64,000 nt of DNA from Olleya aquimaris (GTDB lineage Bacteria; Bacteroidota; Bacteroidia; Flavobacteriales; Flavobacteriaceae): contig NZ_QLLO01000003.1 in NCBI RefSeq assembly GCF_003259525.1, forward strand, positions 124,748 through 188,747, read 5' to 3'. Position 1 is the stretch's first letter. Every line of letters starts with the position of its first letter. Made by a program: the position numbers and the translations under genes. Below the pieces are notes generated by a model. That model did no database searches and had not been told where the DNA came from. It saw only the letters and a list, made by a program, of their open reading frames with translations. Below, one piece after another: positions 26,802-34,906 of this stretch.

Positions 26802-28757
26802 TTATTTACCAAATTGCTCTCTTGCAGCAGTTTCGATATTAAGTTGATTAATTCTAGCATCTACTTTTCGTTTAAAATCGGTATCTGCAATTGTAGCTAC
26901 ATTGTCTAAATATCGTACTACTTCTTGACGTCTAATGTCTGAAAAGTCTAAACCTTTCATGTTAGCTCGCATTAACTCTTGCAACATGCCAAATTTAGTA
27001 TCGTAATCTTTTTTGAAATATATTTCTGGATTGTCAAACCAATCTGGCTCTAAGTCAAAATCGGTTAAACGCAAAGACACTGCTTTTTGAATATTACGCA
27101 CATCACGAGACGAAAAGAATGGAAATATCTTCTGAATCTCTGTATATAAATGCGCATAAAACATATGCTCTGTATCTTTGTATTTGCTTTCTACTTTATT
27201 AAACGTGTCTAACACACGTTGCTCTGTTGGTTTATCAACTTTATCTAAAATTTCACCCAAGTTTTTAGCGACTTGTTGTGCATCTAAATACTTGTAATCG
27301 TTTGGATTACTCATATTCACAAAACTAGGCATAGTTTTATCTAATTTTCTCCACCACAAATGATCTTGATCAATAAAATCGTGTTCATTACGTGCTCCAT
27401 CTATTTTAAAACGTCCTTGTACACGAGAAATAACTGCTTTGTCTAGCATTTCTGGCAAGTTTGTAAATAACCCAATAGAACTGTTTCCATAGTTTACCGC
27501 ATAAGCTCCTTCTGTGTATCTTAAAAACACACCAATTACCTCTTTTACTCCAGCAGAAACACCTTGTGTGGTACGCTCTTGTAAATTGTTTTCAGCATCA
27601 TCTATTGGTGCAAAAATAAGCTTGTTTGGGTCTTGCAAAGGTTTCATCCAATCCACCATTTTCTCTGCAGATCCACCTTGAAACGTACTAATCAACGTGT
27701 CTGGCATTGGGTGAAATAAAAACGGAATATCTAAATGATCGCAATGCTCTTTTAATCGTGTTGCTATTGCTGCAATAAGCATACTTTTTCCTGTTCCTGG
27801 AATACCATAACCCATAAACACTGGCATAAAACCACCTAATTCTTGAAATGGATTTTTCTTTGCTTCAAAATCGTAGCTTAGCATACGCTCAGTTAAACGA
27901 CGTGCAAAGTGCTTAGCATCTCTGTTTCCTACAATTTGCTCAAACTGTATTTTATTAAACTCGACACTTTTAGCTGTGCCTTGAAAGGTGTTTTCCCAAC
28001 CAGAAATAGCAAAATCGCTTTTTTCTAATTTATACGTTCTATCTACAATAGTTTCGGTGTATTCTAAACTACTTCTTCGTAAATTAATTTCATCAATTAA
28101 TGCTTCAAAATATACAACTGTAAAATCGGCAACATCCTTATCACTTTTAATAATATCTGGATGTGCTAAGTATTTGTCATAATAGAATAATGCACAGGAA
28201 ATTCCTTTTAAAGGAGTCATTAAAGACACTTCAGGAATACCTGCAAATTTCTGCTTCATCACACTTAAATCATCTGAAGCGTGTGGTTTTAATAAATGCA
28301 AAATTTTATAAGCTGAAGCAAATAGCATAAAGGCACTTGCAGTTTGCATTTTGCTTTCATACTCGCGTCTTCCACTAGCATCTAAAGCGGATTTACGCTC
28401 GTTTAAACTAGATAAACCAGACGCATCGTAATAACTATCTTTTATCCAAATCCCTAAGGTTAGTCCTTCTTGAACCGCAAATAAAGTTTGATTTAAAAAT
28501 AAAGGAATGGCAATAGAATCTGGTAATAGGCGTTTTTTTAAGGCTAAAATTGTTTTTGATACAGATGTAATACTTACTGATGATCCATTATTTGCTTTAG
28601 ACAGGTACAATAAAATTGAGTCGTCTTTAGCGTCTTTATCTTTATTTTTTGCACGTGCTCCTTGCTCCCAACTTACACTTTTTAAGTATGATGAGGCTTC
28701 GTCACGTAAAACGTCTAATTCTGATTTTTTTATTGGGAATGTTGAGTTGTGCTCCAT
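26802..28757 (-). CDS. AAA+ ATPase of an uncharacterised five-gene operon
   Basis: A 651-aa protein. The N-terminal 270 aa are helical and of unknown fold. A single AAA+ module follows (about 275-500) with Walker A GIPGTGKS (318-325, Lys324), Walker B LIFAPIDDAEN (Asp386-Asp387, then Glu389 slightly displaced), sensor-1 FTNLPEM (431-437), and arginine-finger candidates in SRVQGRF (Arg445, Arg449). A helical C-terminal region ends in QRVLDTF, RDVRNIQKAV and similar helices. The IDDAEN Walker B is atypical; AAA+ proteins usually have DExx. The protein has no protease or DNA-binding domain, so a remodelling role on its operon partners is the simplest idea. The 527-bp heptamer-bounded cassette lies just upstream. 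Confidence 0.87.
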   Translation of the reverse strand: MEHNSTFPIKKSELDVLRDEASSYLKSVSWEQGARAKNKDKDAKDDSILLYLSKANNGSSVSITSVSKTILALKKRLLPDSIAIPLFLNQTLFAVQEGLTLGIWIKDSYYDASGLSSLNERKSALDASGRREYESKMQTASAFMLFASAYKILHLLKPHASDDLSVMKQKFAGIPEVSLMTPLKGISCALFYYDKYLAHPDIIKSDKDVADFTVVYFEALIDEINLRRSSLEYTETIVDRTYKLEKSDFAISGWENTFQGTAKSVEFNKIQFEQIVGNRDAKHFARRLTERMLSYDFEAKKNPFQELGGFMPVFMGYGIPGTGKSMLIAAIATRLKEHCDHLDIPFLFHPMPDTLISTFQGGSAEKMVDWMKPLQDPNKLIFAPIDDAENNLQERTTQGVSAGVKEVIGVFLRYTEGAYAVNYGNSSIGLFTNLPEMLDKAVISRVQGRFKIDGARNEHDFIDQDHLWWRKLDKTMPSFVNMSNPNDYKYLDAQQVAKNLGEILDKVDKPTEQRVLDTFNKVESKYKDTEHMFYAHLYTEIQKIFPFFSSRDVRNIQKAVSLRLTDFDLEPDWFDNPEIYFKKDYDTKFGMLQELMRANMKGLDFSDIRRQEVVRYLDNVATIADTDFKRKVDARINQLNIETAAREQFGK

Positions 28758-28762
28758 GTTTA

Positions 28763-28808
28763 TTAGTCTTCAGTATGCAGTTTGCAGTCTTCAGTACTCA
28801 CTCAGTAC
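28763..28808. repeat. Left heptamer array of the cassette
   Basis: Five consecutive 7-bp units: TTAGTCT, TCAGTAT, GCAGTTT, GCAGTCT, TCAGTAC (28763-28797). A degenerate continuation to 28808 ends CAGTAC. The CAGT core recurs every 7 bp. Confidence 0.75.
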
Positions 28809-28829
28809 TTTTACTCTTACTGCTAATTT

Positions 28830-29195
28830 TTATTTTAAACCGAATTTATCGGGATTGTTAATCATATAATTAAGAAGTTTTCCAACCTCTTCACTTTTGT
28901 TTTGTAATTCTTTTCTTTTGTTTTCTGAAATATATTGACATTCAAAAGCAAAATCTAACCACAATTGAGTTTCTGAATTTTCACTATCAACATCAGATAA
29001 TTTACTTTTAAAATGTTTTTCATATTGACGTTTTCTATGACCCTAAGCAATATTGGAGCAAACTGCTCTACTTGATCTTATCATTTGAGAACTTAAAACA
29101 AATATTTCTGACTTGGGAAAATCTTTAGTTAGATGAAATATCTCCATAGCCAAACTAAATCCTTTTTTATAGGCTAACAATGTTTTAAAACTCAT
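28830..29195 (-). pseudogene. Four-helix-bundle (S23/IVP-type) protein gene, interrupted by one nonsense codon
   Basis: Starting at ATG (complement of 29193-29195), the frame gives MSFKTLLAYKKGFSLAME followed by IFHLTKDFPKSEIFVLSSQ and SSRAVCSNIA, then TAG at 29043-29045 (codon 51). It continues without shift as GHRKRQYEKHFKSKLSDVD, SENSETQLWLDFAFECQYI and NPDKFGLK to TAA at 28830-28832. Ignoring the stop, the product is 121 aa, normal for the family. The stop replaces the Glu expected in the family signature NIAEG(Y/H)RKR, so a single GAG-to-TAG change killed it. The family is known from 23S rRNA intervening sequences and resembles Avd of diversity-generating retroelements; its function is unclear. 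Confidence 0.85.
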
Positions 29196-29219
29196 TATTT
29201 TACTCTAATTCTTTATTTG

Positions 29220-29282
29220 ACTGCCAACTGCCAACTGCTGACTGCTGACTGCTGACTGCAAACTGCTAACTGCTGACTGCCT
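29220..29282. repeat. Right heptamer array of the cassette
   Basis: Nine perfect-length 7-bp units of form ACTGCNN in tandem: CCA twice, CTG three times, then CAA, CTA, CTG, CCT after the ACTG core. The register never slips across 63 bp. The array is an inverted counterpart of the left array. Confidence 0.9.
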
Positions 29283-29289
29283 ACTAATT

Positions 29290-30351
29290 TTATATTTTAT
29301 CAATTTTTAAATCAGATACCTGAAAAGGTGGTTTTGCCAACTTATTCATAATATCAGGATTTTTGTTATATAGCAATTGTATGATTCTGTGTGGTGCAAA
29401 CACATAGCCTTGTTTAATTGGTGGGCTCCAATTTTGAAGCGTTTGCTTACTAAAATAACCACCTTCTTTAAAAGTACTTCCAGAAAATACTTCGTGTATT
29501 TTAAAGGATAACGCATAAGCTTCTAATGGCACTTCTTTTTTTGCTATTGCTTCAAGAATAGTATGCGTTAAATCGTTATCGTCTTTTGCAAATACGTTAT
29601 GAAATGCTCCTATATCTAATCGTTTAATATGTTTTGGAAACACATTTTTTAAACGTCTATCTATACCATAAGCCATAGTATCCATGTCCATTTTACGATC
29701 TGCAACAGTTTTTAATGTCTCGTAAATGTTGTCTTTATCTTTTAATGGGTCTTTTCCATCATAATCAAAATACATGAAACAAATAAAGGGTCTGTTTAAG
29801 GACACATCATAAAAACTCCAACTGGTCATATATTCTGCTTGACTACTCTCTGGTGCTTTAATTATTTTACCTTGAACAAAACGATTAAAAATATACTGCT
29901 GTTCTACTGATGTGTAGTAGACTATGGATGCTGCTTGAAACAGTTTATCACGTCTAACAGGTTGCTTTTTACGTAGTAATTGATCTAGAAACTCTTCTTG
30001 AAGCTCTGAGACGTCTTTAAGCTTGTTTAAGTAATTATCGCGTAAAGACAAATCGTTATACAAGTATCTAAACTCTAAATAATTTGGAAAACCAGAATCT
30101 GTAACATCCACCTTCATGTTATCTTCTTCATCGTACATATACTTAATACGCATGGCTTCGATAGAATACAGTAGTAAATCACAATATTGCTTAAAGAAAA
30201 TAACTTCTTGTGGTGTACACAATCCGTTTTGTTGGACACCAACAATTAATTCTTTTAACGCAAAGTCCACCTTTTTGTGATAAAACACATATTGTTCTTT
30301 GCTATCTAAATAGGCAGAGTCTAAAGGTGTTACGATGTGGTTTATTGACAT
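29290..30351 (-). CDS. Uncharacterised soluble protein, second gene of the AAA+ operon
   Basis: A 353-aa, largely helical protein without signal peptide or membrane segment. Recognisable features are a helical N-terminal half with many Leu/Tyr (FFKQYCDLLLYSIEAMRIKY, then LYNDLSLRDNYLNKLKDV) and an acidic loop, YFDYDGKDPLKDKDN (202-216). No enzymatic motif found. Its stop codon directly abuts the heptamer-bounded cassette, which separates it from the ATPase gene. Before the insertion the two genes would have been nearly contiguous, as in the rest of the operon. Function unknown; association with the ATPase is from context. Confidence 0.75.
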   Translation of the reverse strand: MSINHIVTPLDSAYLDSKEQYVFYHKKVDFALKELIVGVQQNGLCTPQEVIFFKQYCDLLLYSIEAMRIKYMYDEEDNMKVDVTDSGFPNYLEFRYLYNDLSLRDNYLNKLKDVSELQEEFLDQLLRKKQPVRRDKLFQAASIVYYTSVEQQYIFNRFVQGKIIKAPESSQAEYMTSWSFYDVSLNRPFICFMYFDYDGKDPLKDKDNIYETLKTVADRKMDMDTMAYGIDRRLKNVFPKHIKRLDIGAFHNVFAKDDNDLTHTILEAIAKKEVPLEAYALSFKIHEVFSGSTFKEGGYFSKQTLQNWSPPIKQGYVFAPHRIIQLLYNKNPDIMNKLAKPPFQVSDLKIDKI

Positions 30352-30423
30352 TTTTTCAATTAATTGTCTTTAGTGATTAGTTATTGGTTATCACTAATTC
30401 ACGAATTATTTAATTATGAGTAA

Positions 30424-30510
30424 GTGCGTTAAGGATTGAACGGTCTGTCTGAGCTCCTCGCAGAGAGCGAGTAGTGAAAGCCTGACCACGCCTAAGCGTG
30501 GTAACGCCCA
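30424..30510 (+). ncRNA. GC-richer structured intergenic repeat (Flavo-1-like?)
   Basis: This 87-bp segment is visibly richer in G+C than its surroundings. It folds into a closed three-way structure: outer stem GCGTTA / TAACGC (30426-30431 with 30502-30507), hairpin CTCGC-AGAGA-GCGAG (30457-30471), and hairpin CCACGC-CTAA-GCGTGG (30486-30501). The single-stranded blocks AAGGATTGAACGG and GTGAAAGCCTGA resemble a repeat I recall from many Flavobacteriaceae genomes (GGGATTGAA, then GAAAGCCCGACC, then AACGCCC). It may correspond to Rfam's Flavo-1 motif; I cannot confirm that. It lies in the 205-bp gap between two minus-strand operon genes, in the opposite orientation. An 8-bp inverted repeat (30370-30377 with 30390-30397) precedes it. 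Confidence 0.5.
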
Positions 30511-30556
30511 AATTAATTGTTCAGAGATTGCTTGGTTATACTTCCTAGCAATGACA

Positions 30557-31906
30557 TTAACCCAACAAGTCGTCGTTGCCTGCTTCAGGTTTTGGTGTGC
30601 CTTTACCACCTTCTGCGTCGTCTCCTCCAGATGGTGCGTTTGCATCTGTATTGTAATACTCCTCAAAAATCTCTTTCATGTCAATACCGTAACGGTCTGC
30701 AAAGTTTTTCTGGATGTCTACATCTTTAGCTCTAATTTCTTGTAAAGCTTCAGCATAGCTACGATATACGCCTTGCATAACTTTTTCGTGTACCGGAATG
30801 TTATCCATCATTTCTTGACGTGCTTTAGCACTTGCTGTATGCATTGCTGCTAAGGTCTCGCCTATATGCTCGTCTGTTTTTACTCCTAAATGCTCTAAAA
30901 TAGCAGCAAACTCTTGGTCTGTACGTGCTTTTAAAGCTACCACATAACCGTCGTAATACTTTAAACGCTCTTCTGTATCTGACTTTAATTTAGCACGATG
31001 TGTTTGTAAATTACTTCGAAGAGAGGTTAGTACTTTAATGGTCAAGTTATGCTTGTGTACAAAGCTATCTTTAGATGCTGCAAGGGTTGTGTAGGCGTTT
31101 TTAAGTCCTTCTAACTCTTCTACCTCTTGTTCTAGTTGAGTTACTTTTGATAACGCCTCAGAATACTCTGTAGATTGTTTATCTGCTACTTCTTCTAAAG
31201 CTTGACGTGCTTGCTTTAATAAAGCGTATTGCGTTTCTAGCTTTTCTTCGGTTTGCGCCTTTTTTTCTAATGCTTTAGTGTGGTTTTTAGAGGCTTCTAC
31301 TATTGCATCTTGTAGTTTGTCTTCTACTTCTTTAATTTCTACTTCACGATTTTTAAGTCGAGTGATTGCTGCTTGAGATTTATAAGATAACTCACCCAAA
31401 AGCGTTTGTATGTCTGCACTTTCAATACGTTCTTGGAACATGGCTTTAGCTTTATTGTCTGCTGCAGCACGTGTTTTTTCTGCTGTTTCTAAATCTTGTT
31501 CTGCTTTTTTGATTTTGCTTTTACGTCCCCAAAGGTTGTTCCACCAGGTGTCTGGTTTGTTTTTAGCGTCTTCAAGATTAATTTTAGCACGTTCTAATGC
31601 TTTTTGTGCATCGTCGATAACTTTTTGTTCTTTTTCGTTTAGTGATGAAAAACGCTCGAATAAAATACCAACCTCATCTTGATAATCTGTTAAATCTTTA
31701 ATAGCATCTAAAAGCGTTGAACGGTCTTTTTCTGCCATACCAACAACATCGTCTAAAGTGGCATTAAGGATTTTTTGACGACTTTCTGGATCGTCTTCTT
31801 GCGCTAGTTTAGACTTCATGGTATCAATTGCTTTTCCCCAATTGACATCTACTTTTGCATTTTTATCGTTAGTGTTGGTTTCTAATAAATCAAAATCATC
31901 AGACAT
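30557..31906 (-). CDS. Long coiled-coil protein, first gene of the AAA+ operon
   Basis: A 449-aa acidic protein dominated by coiled coil from about 75 to 300, with heptad-rich stretches such as IDDAQKALERAKINLEDAKN and VTQLEQEVEELEGLKNAY. A Trp-rich break, PDTWWNNLWGRKSK (118-131), looks like a hairpin turn between two antiparallel helices. The C-terminal part is helical (300-420) and ends in a Gly/Asp-rich disordered tail, DANAPSGGDDAEGGKG. There is no signal peptide or membrane segment, so it is cytosolic. Overall it recalls TelA-like and other helical scaffold proteins, but I see no signature that proves it. The first gene of the unit, it probably forms the filament or scaffold on which the ATPase acts; that is inference. 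Confidence 0.78.
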   Translation of the reverse strand: MSDDFDLLETNTNDKNAKVDVNWGKAIDTMKSKLAQEDDPESRQKILNATLDDVVGMAEKDRSTLLDAIKDLTDYQDEVGILFERFSSLNEKEQKVIDDAQKALERAKINLEDAKNKPDTWWNNLWGRKSKIKKAEQDLETAEKTRAAADNKAKAMFQERIESADIQTLLGELSYKSQAAITRLKNREVEIKEVEDKLQDAIVEASKNHTKALEKKAQTEEKLETQYALLKQARQALEEVADKQSTEYSEALSKVTQLEQEVEELEGLKNAYTTLAASKDSFVHKHNLTIKVLTSLRSNLQTHRAKLKSDTEERLKYYDGYVVALKARTDQEFAAILEHLGVKTDEHIGETLAAMHTASAKARQEMMDNIPVHEKVMQGVYRSYAEALQEIRAKDVDIQKNFADRYGIDMKEIFEEYYNTDANAPSGGDDAEGGKGTPKPEAGNDDLLG

Positions 31907-32074
31907 ATGGATTCTAGTTTTTAAGGTTGGACTATTTTTAGTAAAGCAATTTCGGAAAAAAATAATTGTTCTCGAAATATTTATGCTTTGATTATATGTA
32001 TTAATTGTTATAAAAATGTTACAATTATTTATTGCTTTAAAAAAGTAAGTATCTTTAAATCAAAACTTTTTAAA

Positions 32075-32854
32075 ATGAAAAAACTAATTCTAGCCATGTT
32101 TACAATAACTTTAATGTTAAGTAGTTGTAAAAATGAAACTAAAACTGATACCTCAAAACTTGAAGAAAACAAAAGCTTAAGCACGCAAAATGATATAGAA
32201 ATTATACCTATATCTCATGCCACAATGGTTTTAAATTATGAAGACCACACCATTTATGCTGATCCAACTGGTGGAGGAAAAGCTTTTGAAGGCCAAAAAA
32301 CACCAACAATTATATTAATTACAGATATCCATGGAGACCATTTAAATCTCGATACGTTAAAAGAATTAGATTTAAATAACAGCTTGATTGTTGCTCCACA
32401 AGCGGTTATCGATAAATTTCCTGAAGACTTTAAACCGATGTTTAGAGTATTAAATAATGGTCAAAGTGCTGTGGTTAAGGATATACCAATTGAAGCCATA
32501 CCAATGTATAATTTACCAGAGGATGACACTTCAAGACATCCTAAAGGACGTGGAAATGGTTATATAGTAACTCTTGGAGAAAAACGCGTTTATATTTCTG
32601 GTGATACTGAAGACATCCCAGAGATGCGCAATCTTAAAAATATTGACAAAGCGTTTGTGTGTATGAATTTACCTTACACTATGACGGTTGATAGTGCTGC
32701 TAGTGCTGTTTTAGATTTTAAGCCTAAACAAGTTTATCCGTTTCATTACAGAGGAAAAGGTGGCTTAAGTGATGTTGCAAGATTTAAAACCTTAGTTAAT
32801 GAAGGTAATCCTGATATTGAAGTAGTACAGTTAGATTGGTATCCTAGGAGATAG
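32075..32854 (+). CDS. Lipoprotein metallo-beta-lactamase-fold hydrolase
   Basis: A 259-aa protein counted from ATG 32075, which is chosen because it starts a clean lipoprotein signal peptide (MKKLILAMFTITLMLSSCKN, lipobox Cys18). An upstream TTG at 31988 would bury the signal. The metal site has TDIHGDHLNLD (83-93) with His86, Asp88 and His89; later SGDTEDIPEM and YPFHYRG supply further ligands. The pattern fits the UPF0173/UlaG-like branch of metallo-beta-lactamase hydrolases rather than antibiotic-degrading enzymes. The substrate is unknown. TATCTTTA at 32050-32057 is a near match to the -7 element. Confidence 0.88.
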   Translation: MKKLILAMFTITLMLSSCKNETKTDTSKLEENKSLSTQNDIEIIPISHATMVLNYEDHTIYADPTGGGKAFEGQKTPTIILITDIHGDHLNLDTLKELDLNNSLIVAPQAVIDKFPEDFKPMFRVLNNGQSAVVKDIPIEAIPMYNLPEDDTSRHPKGRGNGYIVTLGEKRVYISGDTEDIPEMRNLKNIDKAFVCMNLPYTMTVDSAASAVLDFKPKQVYPFHYRGKGGLSDVARFKTLVNEGNPDIEVVQLDWYPRR

Positions 32855-32870
32855 TGAATAGTTAAAATTA

Positions 32871-32906
32871 AAAAAGCTTCAAATTGAATCAATTTGAAGC
32901 TTTTTT
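32871..32906. terminator. Bidirectional terminator between the lipoprotein hydrolase and ettA
   Basis: A perfect 15-bp stem (32871-32885 with 32891-32905), loop GAATC, then T-run. The A-rich left arm gives a T-run for the minus strand as well. Confidence 0.9.
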
Positions 32907-32928
32907 ATTACTCAAAAACTAGTAAAAT

Positions 32929-34620
32929 TTATCTTACTAACTTTTTATACTTAATTCGTTTTGGCATTAAATCTCCACCTAAACGTTTCTTCTTATTTTC
33001 TTCGTATTCACTAAATCCACCTTCAAAGAAATATACTTGAGAATCGCCTTCAAACGCTAAAATATGTGTACAAATACGATCTAAAAACCATCTATCGTGA
33101 CTAATCACTACAGCACATCCAGCGAAGTTTTCTAGACCTTCTTCTAATGCACGTAATGTATTGACATCTAAATCGTTAGTAGGCTCATCTAAAAGTAATA
33201 CATTACCTTCTTCTTTAAGTGTCATTGCTAAATGTAATCGGTTACGCTCTCCTCCAGACAGTAGTTTTACTTTCTTATTTTGTTCGCTACCAGAAAAGTT
33301 AAATCGGCTTAAATAAGCTCTGGAATTAACTTCCTTTCCACCCATTAAAACTAGCTCTTGCTCGTCACTAAAATTTTGCCAAATCGATTTTTCTGGATCG
33401 ATATTAGAATGTGCTTGATCGACGTAAGCGACTTTAGCGGTTTCACCTATTTTAAATTCGCCTTTATCAGGTGTTTCTTCTCCCATAATCATTCTGAAAA
33501 TGGTAGTTTTACCAGCTCCATTTGGACCAATAACTCCAACTATTCCAGCTTGAGGTAGATTAAAGTTTAGATCTTCGTATAATAATTTATCTCCATAAGC
33601 TTTACTTACACCTTTTGCTTCAATTACATTTGTTCCTAAACGCGGACCATTTGGGATGTATATTTCAAGTTTTTCGTCTAATTGCTTTTGGTCTTGACTC
33701 ATTAACTTGTCATAGTTTTTCAAACGTGCTTTTTGCTTAGTTTGTCTACCTTTAGCACCTTGACGAACCCATTCTAACTCACGTTCTAATGTTTTTTGAC
33801 GTTTAGATGCTGTTTTACTTTCTTGAGCCATACGCTTAGACTTTTGATCTAACCAAGAGGAATAATTCCCTTTCCATGGGATACCTTCACCTCTATCTAA
33901 TTCCAAAATCCAACCAGCAACATTATCTAAAAAGTATCTATCGTGCGTTACAGCTATAACGGTTCCTTTGTATTGTGCTAAATGATGCTCTAACCAATGT
34001 ACAGATTCTGCATCCAAGTGGTTGGTAGGCTCATCTAATAATAACACGTCAGGTTCTTGTAATAACAAGCGACATAAAGCCACACGACGTCTTTCACCTC
34101 CTGATAATACACCAATTTTTTTGTCTCCATCAGGTGTACGTAAGGCATCCATAGCTATTTCTAGCTTGGTGTCTAATTCCCATGCATTGGAGGCATCAAT
34201 TTGATCTTGTAACTCAGCTTGACGATTCATAAGCTTTTCCATTTTATCTGGATTGCTGTAGACTTCCTCTAAACCAAATTGATCATTAATACTATTATAT
34301 TCGTCAAGGATTGCAACAGTTTCTGCTGCACCTTCACGTACAATTTCCATAACCGTTTTATCATTATCCAATTGCGGATCTTGTTCTAGATATCCAACTG
34401 TATATCCAGGAGAAAAAACGACATCACCTTGATAGTTTTTATCAACTCCAGCAATTATTTTTAATAATGTCGATTTACCAGAACCATTAAGACCTAAGAT
34501 TCCGATTTTAGCTCCATAGAAGAAACTTAAGTAAATGTTTTTAAGCACAGGAGTTTGTGCACTAGGGAAGGTTTTAGTCAACCCTGACATTGAGAAAATT
34601 ACTTTTTTATCATCGCTCAT
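32929..34620 (-). CDS. ettA: Energy-dependent translational throttle protein, ABC-F ATPase
   Basis: A 563-aa protein with two ABC domains and no membrane segment. Domain 1 has Walker A GLNGSGKST and signature LSGGERRR; domain 2 has GPNGAGKTT and LSGGERNR. Both Walker B motifs are followed by LLLDEPTNHLD or LLLDEPTNDLD. The linker (about 245-325) contains the arm/P-tRNA interaction region (WVRQGAKGRQTKQKARLKNYD) expected of EttA, which binds the ribosomal E site and gates the first peptide bond according to ATP/ADP. Length and linker fit EttA rather than Uup or YbiT. It is 2 bp downstream of a small membrane protein gene, so the two are co-transcribed. Confidence 0.93.
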   Translation of the reverse strand: MSDDKKVIFSMSGLTKTFPSAQTPVLKNIYLSFFYGAKIGILGLNGSGKSTLLKIIAGVDKNYQGDVVFSPGYTVGYLEQDPQLDNDKTVMEIVREGAAETVAILDEYNSINDQFGLEEVYSNPDKMEKLMNRQAELQDQIDASNAWELDTKLEIAMDALRTPDGDKKIGVLSGGERRRVALCRLLLQEPDVLLLDEPTNHLDAESVHWLEHHLAQYKGTVIAVTHDRYFLDNVAGWILELDRGEGIPWKGNYSSWLDQKSKRMAQESKTASKRQKTLERELEWVRQGAKGRQTKQKARLKNYDKLMSQDQKQLDEKLEIYIPNGPRLGTNVIEAKGVSKAYGDKLLYEDLNFNLPQAGIVGVIGPNGAGKTTIFRMIMGEETPDKGEFKIGETAKVAYVDQAHSNIDPEKSIWQNFSDEQELVLMGGKEVNSRAYLSRFNFSGSEQNKKVKLLSGGERNRLHLAMTLKEEGNVLLLDEPTNDLDVNTLRALEEGLENFAGCAVVISHDRWFLDRICTHILAFEGDSQVYFFEGGFSEYEENKKKRLGGDLMPKRIKYKKLVR

Positions 34621-34622
34621 AA

Positions 34623-34805
34623 TTATACCCTTCCTTTTAATGCATTAAACACCCAAGCGATAGCAAAAAAACCAATACCTACAGCTGCAAAACCCCATCC
34701 TGCAACATCATCATACCTAAAAGCACCTAATGCTATTAATCCCAAACCTACTATTATCATAATTGTGGTAGCCCAAGCCAACACTGTGTTTTTATTCATT
34801 GCCAT
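34623..34805 (-). CDS. Small two-helix membrane protein (60 aa)
   Basis: The sequence consists of two transmembrane helices (about 7-27 and 33-54), rich in Gly and Ala, separated by the short loop RYDDVAGW, with a basic C-terminal tail, ALKGRV. It resembles a small flavobacterial membrane family annotated as CAL67264; this is from memory. It starts the transcript that continues into ettA after 2 bp. The constant linkage, if it holds in relatives, would suggest a role tied to translation or energy state. No function is known to me. Confidence 0.78.
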   Translation of the reverse strand: MAMNKNTVLAWATTIMIIVGLGLIALGAFRYDDVAGWGFAAVGIGFFAIAWVFNALKGRV

Positions 34806-34852
34806 AATCTATTTTAAATCTAAAGTGAATTACAAATATCGTGTATTTTAAC

Positions 34853-34886
34853 AAAAAAAGCATCCTAATTAGGACGCTTTTTTTTT
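34853..34886 (-). terminator. Terminator of the flavin reductase-MarR-pirin operon
   Basis: The hairpin AAAGC-A-TCCTAATTAGGA-C-GCTTT has one A/C mismatch, with long A and T runs on both sides. It lies 20 bp after the pirin stop on the minus strand. Confidence 0.8.
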
Positions 34887-34906
34887 ATATAATTTAAGTC
34901 TAATTT

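Larger units (their letters stand above)
28762..29288 (-). mobile_element. 527-bp heptamer-bounded cassette with a dead four-helix-bundle gene
   Basis: The segment begins with ATTAGT (28762-28767) and ends with its complement ACTAAT (29283-29288). Just inside each end is an array of 7-bp repeats: NCAGTNN on the left and ACTGCNN on the right. They are inverted relative to each other and share the 13-mer GCAGTTTGCAGTC in the orientation of the left end. Between them is one S23-type gene. The cassette fills the whole gap between two operon genes: it starts 5 bp after the ATPase start codon and overlaps the edge of the next gene's stop region. No transposase is present, so mobility is inferred from structure only. 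Confidence 0.55.

Noticed and set aside
28507-28869. 120-aa plus-strand frame across the left heptamer array
   Set aside because: It is the shadow of the ATPase N-terminus, followed by translation of the repeat array. No independent coding signal.
29220-29282. CRISPR-like direct repeats
   Set aside because: Units are 7 bp with no spacers; there are no cas genes. The array is a short tandem repeat.
30406-30666. 86-aa minus-strand frame overlapping the start of the structured repeat and the end of the coiled-coil gene
   Set aside because: It overlaps the coding 3' end of the coiled-coil gene in another frame and runs through the hairpins of the structured element. Composition is not that of a protein gene.
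31988-32074. 29-residue N-terminal extension of the lipoprotein hydrolase
   Set aside because: The extension would precede a clean lipoprotein signal peptide beginning at ATG 32075.
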